From contig JAGYXB010001072.1 in NCBI GenBank assembly GCA_022495005.1, forward strand, positions 992,001 to 1,056,000: a DNA stretch of 64,000 nucleotides, written 5' to 3'. Source of the DNA: Rhyacophila brunnea. Lineage: Eukaryota > Arthropoda > Insecta > Trichoptera > Rhyacophilidae. The notes under the pieces are model-generated. The model was not told the DNA's origin. It ran no database searches and saw only the letters and a list, made by a program, of their open reading frames with translations. This document shows, piece after piece, positions 57,640 to 64,000 of this stretch; position 1 is the first letter of the stretch, and each line of letters opens with the position of its first letter. The translations under genes and the position numbers were made by a program.

Positions 57640-57963
57640 TTAAGGATGAAAGGAGGCAGGGTAAATATTATCCGTCAACTAACAAGGGACAGGGGATATG
57701 ACTTACATATCATTCTCCGCACTGCCACCTTGTTTGCCCTAGTTAAATCGGTAGCCGAATATTGTGCCCTAGTTCGGAGATGTATTGCGCATGTCGGTAA
57801 TACATACATACAATTAACGGTGTCTTGTGGTTTCGTTTCTCTCTATTCCCCGCGCAGGCATACCGCGCTTACTGGCTTTTACATTCACTATAGCGGGAGG
57901 GTCGACAGGCGAGTGGTGATGGTCGGACGCCACATTCGGTGGTTAATGTCGACGCTGACATAA
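57640..57963 (+). pseudogene. jockey-like LINE reverse transcriptase C-terminal part
   Basis: The 105-codon frame contains RTATLFALVKSVAEYCALVR and a following NTYIQLTVSCGFVSL. The jockey family has LRTAALALVYSVAEYCAPVW...VDxQLNxxMRxISG at this place. Upstream, GGRVNIIRQLTRDRGYDLHI corresponds to the RNNLLxKLxGTTWG segment. Catalytic motifs are not included, so it is a truncated copy. Confidence 0.8.
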
Positions 57964-57969
57964 ATGATA

Positions 57970-58955
57970 TAAATAATTGTAAGATTTTTGGTGTTTTATT
58001 AGATTTTCTTCCAACAATGTTCATGCGTGATACAGCGACTGTAAAATAGTATCAGACAGTTTTGCAGTATTCGCAACTACTCTTCGATTGTATTCCGTTG
58101 GAAAACCTTTGTGGACGGCCGAAGAAATGCCTGTTTTGTCAAATTCCAAACGATTAGCTTGAAAATGTCTGACACCGTGATTTACAGGTACCTATATGAC
58201 GTGAGGGATTCCCACTTTATGATAATATACTAAATGGCGCACACTTACCCCATAAATATAGGCCTTATCCACCTACACTGAAGATTGATTAGTAGTGCCG
58301 ATGTGAATCTCCCTTGCTTGTTTACTTCACATATTCACATATTGGTCACACTGCATGTAGATATTTTGTATTTAACAGAGAGGTTCAAAATTAAATAATC
58401 TTTATAATCGAATTGAATTTGATTTAAAAATTTAATCATTAAATTTCTACACTTCGTCATATTTTTAAAACGCTTAAAATATTGATTTGGAAGTGGATTA
58501 TACTAATATTATCACGTATGATGTAGGTATGTATGACGTATATCCATTATGGCGTATTATATGTGTTTATTGGTTGAACTCAAAGCGGTGTAATTTTCTA
58601 GACTGGGAATAAAGTTTAGTCTGAGCGGAGATAAATTGTTGATGTTGTGATGCAGTAAATTAATCCACTTACGAAGTAATTTTAAACTTTTCACAGCAGG
58701 CAAAGTTTTCGCATTTTCAACACTATTGTCTACACGAGATAATTCGTACATGCTACATTTTTATATGCATTGTTCGCTTCAGCCTTCATCCGTATTTACT
58801 CAGTAAGAACTACATAAAACATACCTACTTGCAAACATATTCTATGGCAATTAGGACATTGGGTACCGCGTACTTCCACCTCTCTCGACGTTTCGCTGCC
58901 ACCTCAACCAAAGGTTTGTAGTTGTTTGTAGATTCATTTACTTTTAAAGTTAGAT
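57970..58955. other. HEATR5B second intron, AT-rich stretch
   Basis: No coding or repeat structure recognised. Confidence 0.4.
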
Positions 58956-58969
58956 AGGTAGGTACTACG

Positions 58970-59570
58970 TCTCCACATCCTGAAGCGGGCCCCCTACAGT
59001 TTGACGCTATGTAGGTAGGTTGTCAAATTTGATTTAAGTATAGCACACTACACTTTGTCAGTAATACTTATTTGTTTTCATTTAACTAATACAAATTGAA
59101 GTTGGAATTGGTTAGTTTTTTAAATTTAATTAAAACTTGCTGAGACCGAAATATAACAGTATAGGTGGGCTTTGAAAATCCGACAAAAAGAATACACACT
59201 TGTCAGATTTCCACGCCCTACCTCCACCCTTCGCCAGCGTTTTTCAAAAGGTGTTTGAGGTAAAATTAAGCGGATTCAGTGTATTTTTAGTGGTTTTTTG
59301 TATATTTTAATACATACTCTTGAATTATGAAGTTGTTGAGTATTGACACACAATAATCAAAAATTGCATTGCATAATCACATATTTTAAAATGTTAATAT
59401 TCCTGAAGTGAAATAGCGCCGCAAGCGACTTTTTTTACTATTACAGAACATTGCCATGTGTTTATCAAAGTTACCTGGTCAACCCGTCACGCCGGGCCCC
59501 CCCTGAGCCCGGGCCCTCAGGGTAGAGCCCTGTCAGCCCCCCCTTTGTGGGGTCATGTACTACTTACAGC
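58970..59570. repeat. dispersed repeat R1, second copy, with an M2-type MITE inside
   Basis: Blocks GAAGCGGGCCCCCTACAGTT, GAGTATTGACACACAATAAT and AATAGCGCCGCAAGCGACTT match the 16920-17195 copy in order. Between about 59011 and 59237 lies a shorter relative of the M2 MITE (right end CTACCTCCACCCTTCGCCAG). The 3' edge is a GC-rich strip at 59490-59560 (GGGCCCTCAGGGTAGAGCCC) that occurs reversed at about 8790-8830 next to the VIPAS39 exon. Confidence 0.55.
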
Positions 59571-59579
59571 TACTATTTT

Positions 59580-60870
59580 TTTTTTGTACGTACACATATT
59601 TTATTAAAAACACAGAACTATATTTTTATGTTACCTTTATTGTTTCACTGGTGATAATCGACTACATGATTTAGATACTTTATTTTATTTTAGATAATAA
59701 TTATATCCTTACGGATGATGTCGGCTTGTATCAACTACTGTTCAACGACGAGTAACCGAAACAGTTTATAAACTCTACTGTTTAGTTCAGACCAAGATAC
59801 ATATGCCCGTAAACAAATTATATAAATGTTTGGAATCGTTTACCGCTGTACAACAGCTGCACGTGCACAATCATTTGTTTGACACTCAACGTACATCTAC
59901 ATCTGCAAACATTGCTATGAAATTAGGCGTAGTTTGGACAGTTCATCTCATACTAATTTGCATGCTATACTCAATACAACTTTTTACAAGGCCACGTCTC
60001 GCTATTTCCGATGAAATAGTATTTTTTCCACCAAATATGGCCACATTTTTTTGTTTGACAGTATATTTTTTTTTATGCAATGCATATTTGTTAACTGTCT
60101 ACTGACATAATTATTATGTATGTTGGTCTGGACTAGACATGATACACTTATCTCTTCGAGCAGCGTTCGCAATCATATATTTAACAATACAATTGTGAAT
60201 GTTGATGAAGAGAGTACGGACCAAAAATATCCGTGAAAGTCTCATGAAATAATCATATGTACTACCTACTTACTTCATCCCGTTACCAAAGACTAACGTG
60301 TAAGTCCACAATCTCCAGTATTTGTAACGTGGTCGTACCTACCGGTGTACCCCAAGATTCAGAAATCCATTTTCAAAGCAACAGTACCACGTTTCTCGGC
60401 CACACATTAGCACATACGCGTTGATATACCTGTATTACAATATTAATACGATTTGATTAATTATCTTATTTTGTGGCACCAGTTTCATATATTTTGCAAA
60501 TATATTTTTTTTCATAATGCGAGATATCCACCCACCGATAAATGCGTGTAAAGAAAATTTATGATTCATAGTACCTACTTACAATGGAATCCCTTCCAAT
60601 GTTGCATGACTGTGGAATCTGATTCATTTCTGCCTTTGTTGTATATTTTTTTGTTACATTTTTCTGGCATATCTACTATTTATTTGTTTCTTTGAATTGG
60701 TATTCTGTCGTATTTGGTATTGTGTCGGTAAATATTCCGGTTGGGTATTTAATTGATTTTATATATTTTCTGAATATAACTGAAATGTAATATGCAGAAA
60801 GCAGCCAGTCCACACATAACACAGACTGAGATAAATGGGTACGTTTGTGTTATTATTTTAAACTTCACTA
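59580..60870. other. HEATR5B second intron, AT-rich stretch
   Basis: A 100-codon frame (59803-60105) is hydrophobic in parts but unrecognised and without splice context. Nothing else supported. Confidence 0.35.
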
Positions 60871-61456
60871 TATACCAGTGGCGAAGGGTGGAGGTAAGCT
60901 GTTAAGATCTACCATAAATAGTGCACACTAAACTTTGTGACTCATACGTATATGTTTTCATTGAAATAAGACTACAATTTACAGATGGTGTTGGTTAGTT
61001 TTTAAAATTCAATTAAACCCTGCGAAAATCAAGCCATAATAGATAATAGTCAAAAAATACTCGTCTATCTATAAAATATCTAAAATTACGCAACTGAATC
61101 ATACATAACTTTGGATATTTTATAGATAGGCAACTATTTTGTATATATTATAGTTTGGTTTAGGCAGGGCTTAATGAATTAAAATATGTACAATGTGTAT
61201 TCATTATCCAAGGAAAATAACAAATTATTATAAATGAAAAAGTGTGCAGAATTTTGTCGTATCGCCGAAAGTATATCAAAACTATTATGGCTTGGTTTAG
61301 GCAGAGATTAATTGATTTTTAAAAACTTGCCAACACCATCTGTAAATTGTACTATTAGATGAATAAAAACAATTACGTAGGACTAACAAAGTTTAAAGTG
61401 CACTATTTATGGCGCATCTCAACAGCCTACCTCCGCCCTTCGCTACTGCTATATAC
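60868..61456. mobile_element. hAT-like MITE family M2, copy 2, 573 bp, exact target duplication
   Basis: The element is 60876-61448, from CAGTGGCGAAGGGTGGAGGT to TACCTCCGCCCTTCGCTACTG, flanked by CTATATAC on both sides (60868-60875 and 61449-61456). The exact 8-base duplication places it in the hAT group. The internal hairpin TCTATAAAATATC...GATATTTTATAGA (about 61073-61128) is shared with the copy at 22106. No coding capacity. Confidence 0.92.
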
Positions 61457-61675
61457 AGCATTATTATCTTTTTAAATAATATATACTTACTCGTATATCT
61501 CTCTCAGTGTCAATAACTTTGCTGTAGTGTGACTCTTTTCTGAAAATCAAAGGTGGGTACTTATTGTTGTAGCAATCATGGGTGACATGTTTTAATATGT
61601 ATGTTTTGCTGTCAAAACAAAACAATAAAGAGAAAATGATGGTCAGAATCTCCTCAATCATAACTAGATCAGTAG

Positions 61676-62030
61676 GGTCTGTTATGATTTGTTAATTGCG
61701 ACAATGTCTCTTGTATTATATGGATTGCATTAGTATAGATAAGAAGGGCAATCCATAAATCCTCACTTACTCATCGAGTCAATTACGCGACGCACTAATA
61801 TCGTCACGAGTCCTTCACTCGACATAGTCAACCGTCATTCCACTCGAGTCCAGTCTCACTTCATTAATAAAATCAATCTCTCGATCACATCGATGTCACC
61901 AGTACATCCGTACCCGCGATTGTAACCTCATGCGGTTATCTTTATTATATTCTTGTGACGACAAATAAACTCTCCCCGAAACTTACAAGCTGCAACGACT
62001 TTATCTTCACTCACTTCATCATCCCCAAAT
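61676..62030 (+). repeat. possible solo LTR-like segment
   Basis: The segment begins TGTTATGATTTGTTAATTGC, is CT-rich with many TCACTC/GTCACG words, and has AATAAA at 61964 followed by a C-rich stretch. This composition and the TG start resemble gypsy-type LTRs. No second copy, no CA end with target duplication and no internal coding region were found, so the call is weak. Confidence 0.2.
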
Positions 62031-62039
62031 TATATAGTG

Positions 62040-64000
62040 AAATATTCTTTATGGATTTGTAGAACATTTTTGTACGAAGGGAGATTGAATGATGTGTGCA
62101 GAATGTAGAGAAGGCATGTTACATCATGTTAAACACGATAACTCATTTTTGACCAATTGTGAATTTGTTACTTTCTGCATAACTACACTCAATAATTCTA
62201 TGTATCGAGTACTATACTTTTGTGTTTTGTTTTAGTAAATATAATGTATTTCTATCAAGAAATGACAGTTGAAACTGTTCAAGTGATTTGCAAAGTTCAT
62301 TAAGTACCCATAGCAATAGCATTGCGTGAATGCCGTTAAAATTTCCGGCCCGTTATTTGAAACCAAGTCAATTTTAAATAAATTTCCCGCGCTTTTCAAT
62401 TACGCCTAAGTGATTTTATTATCTGGTAATAAATTTTTATGGGTTTCCCTTCGGAGTTTTCCCATCCCGCGCCGAAGGGAATAGCCTCATTTTTTGTGCA
62501 AGGGTCATTCCGTTTATTGTCGTTTGCACTCTACTCCCGCGTTTTCACAATCTTGTTTTTTATGTTTTTTTTTGGTTCCCTTATATTCGGTCCTTCTTTG
62601 ATGCTGTTGTTATTATTTTCAATTCTAATGGTTGACTTCTAGGACGTTAGCCCTGGATTATTTTTCATCTCTCTTTCCACGAAGTATTTTGTATTAGTAT
62701 TATTTATTAATGTCGTAAAAGTAGCGGCCGCTAACGGATTCTGAATAGAGATTTATGGAAGATGATTACTGTGACATCATTTTTTTTCACATAGTGAACT
62801 GATTTCGTTTTTACTAAGCGGTGTCGAATATATCATAGAAAACAACATACAAAAGTGGGTGTATGATGTCTTTATGTAATATTAAAATGAAGCCGACTTG
62901 TAAATAGTCATAAATATAGGTATAACAGGCATGTCCAACTTGAAATAGGCTGTGATCTACTATCCAGTATCAAAACTGACAGTGACTTTAAACCATTCTT
63001 TCCAGTTGTCATTATTCAACCTTAACAAATGCATTATATTTTCCTGTGGACTTTGAGGTGTTAACAAATTAAATAACAATCACTAAGACTCAATTTAGAG
63101 TTTATTATATTTAGAGACAATTAAGAGTTTTGGTCTTCTTTTGGAAACTCATCGTTAAGCTATTCTCATATTATGAAAATAGTCTACTGCGTGACGGTAA
63201 ATGAAATTTATGCCTTAGTTTAAAGTATGTGGATTCACATCTTCTCTTTCTTTTACTCCCGAGGTAGGCCGTGAAGGATACAATACGAATCACGGACATA
63301 TAAATGGGAATTGTCAATTGTTCCTCTTCAAAACTCAATTCCTATGGGCCTATCGTGCTATCGACCAAAATCTATCGCGCGATTGACGCATCGTACGTCT
63401 ATGGTATTGGTCGGTGAACAGTCGATTGCATTGCGGTTTACCGGCTGATTGTAAATATCTTGAAAACTAAATAGAATGTACTTTATAGAAGACAAACACG
63501 ACCACTAATATGTGTGGTGAAACAGTAATCAATTAAAATAAAACACAATATATGTAGTACTTACTCATTACGCATAATTTAATTATCATCAGGGCCGGTT
63601 TCGTCCGCTTCACTGGGGCATTGTCAACTCCCATTGACATCGACGAAACTGGACTTGATGATTATTATATTGTGTGGAATAAGTATGTACTATATATTGT
63701 GTTACATTTTAATTCATTCAATGCATTTCCAACAAGAATTGACAGTTATAGAAATTAACGAAGTAATTATTACCAACGGAGATTGTGTATAGTCTGTTAT
63801 GATCAGTGATGTAGTGAGTATTTCCAGTCACTTGGTTATAGCTTTTTGCTACATCACGCTATATGGAATATTTTAATTTTTACAATTACAAATCAGGCGT
63901 GTTGTTTTAAGTATTTTTTAAATTTATAATAATTAGTATTATGTGCACCATTGTGGGAAAGGCTATCTACGTGCTGCATGTCTCACATGGCAGGAGGAGC
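62040..64000. other. AT-rich stretch to the window end
   Basis: A GC-richer strip at 62340-62640 includes a small hairpin (CCCTTCGG ... CCGAAGGG, 62447-62480) and a 67-codon hydrophobic frame of unknown meaning. A possible lone transposon end (CAGGCATGTCCAACTTGAAA at 62928) has no partner. No HEATR5B exon was recognised. Confidence 0.35.

Noticed and set aside
1..64000. CRISPR arrays, bacterial operons or a viral genome
   Set aside because: There are no regularly spaced direct repeats, no tightly packed same-strand genes and no viral gene set. The content is intron-bearing animal DNA.

Overview
This 64 kb window is AT-rich animal nuclear DNA, almost certainly from an insect. I lean towards a hemipteran, but that rests only on overall texture (AT-rich, recurrent GTAGGTACCTAC-like words, mariner/hAT/piggyBac debris) and on insect-like gene structures. 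It is split by one 23-base assembly gap at 5305-5327. There are no bacterial-type operons. Genes are split by GT-AG introns and embedded in transposon remnants.

Three host genes are recognisable. (1) The last four coding exons of a VIPAS39/SPE-39 homologue (Vps33B-associated, endolysosomal trafficking) lie on the + strand at 7437-10733 and finish with a poly(A) signal. The upstream exons are not visible. (2) A complete, uninterrupted 291-codon CNOT9/Rcd-1 (CCR4-NOT complex) gene lies on the - strand at 20020-20895. (3) The 5' end of a HEATR5B-type (HEAT-repeat, AP-1/clathrin trafficking) gene lies on the + strand: a short first coding exon at 35655-35692, a 9.2 kb intron and a second exon at 44939-45089. 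The rest would lie beyond the window, implying a second intron of more than 18.9 kb.

The remainder is intergenic or intronic DNA rich in mobile elements. Several have exact or near-exact target duplications: a hAT element at 3030-3911 (TSD CTTTATAT), a hAT nested in a second hAT at 5854-7350, a pogo/Tigger relic at 9836-10493 (TA), a piggyBac-like MITE at 17873-18409 (TTAA), a CCCGGG-rich hAT-like element at 23894-24506, an 852 bp near-perfect foldback between TTAA sites at 26311-27162, and a hAT-like MITE at 60876-61448 (CTATATAC). Three copies of a roughly 600 bp MITE (9321, 33988, 43111) and several tRNA-derived SINEs that share one 3' tail are also present. Fragments of mariner transposase, LINE reverse transcriptase and RNase H, and a decayed C2H2 zinc-finger array complete the picture.

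No new multi-gene system stands out. The most notable structures are the long foldback, a SINE whose head is inverted between target duplications, two different tRNA heads fused to one SINE tail, and an internal empty-site/filled-site pair that proves the Tigger insertion. Identifications were made from remembered family patterns without any database search. Boundaries of decayed elements are approximate.
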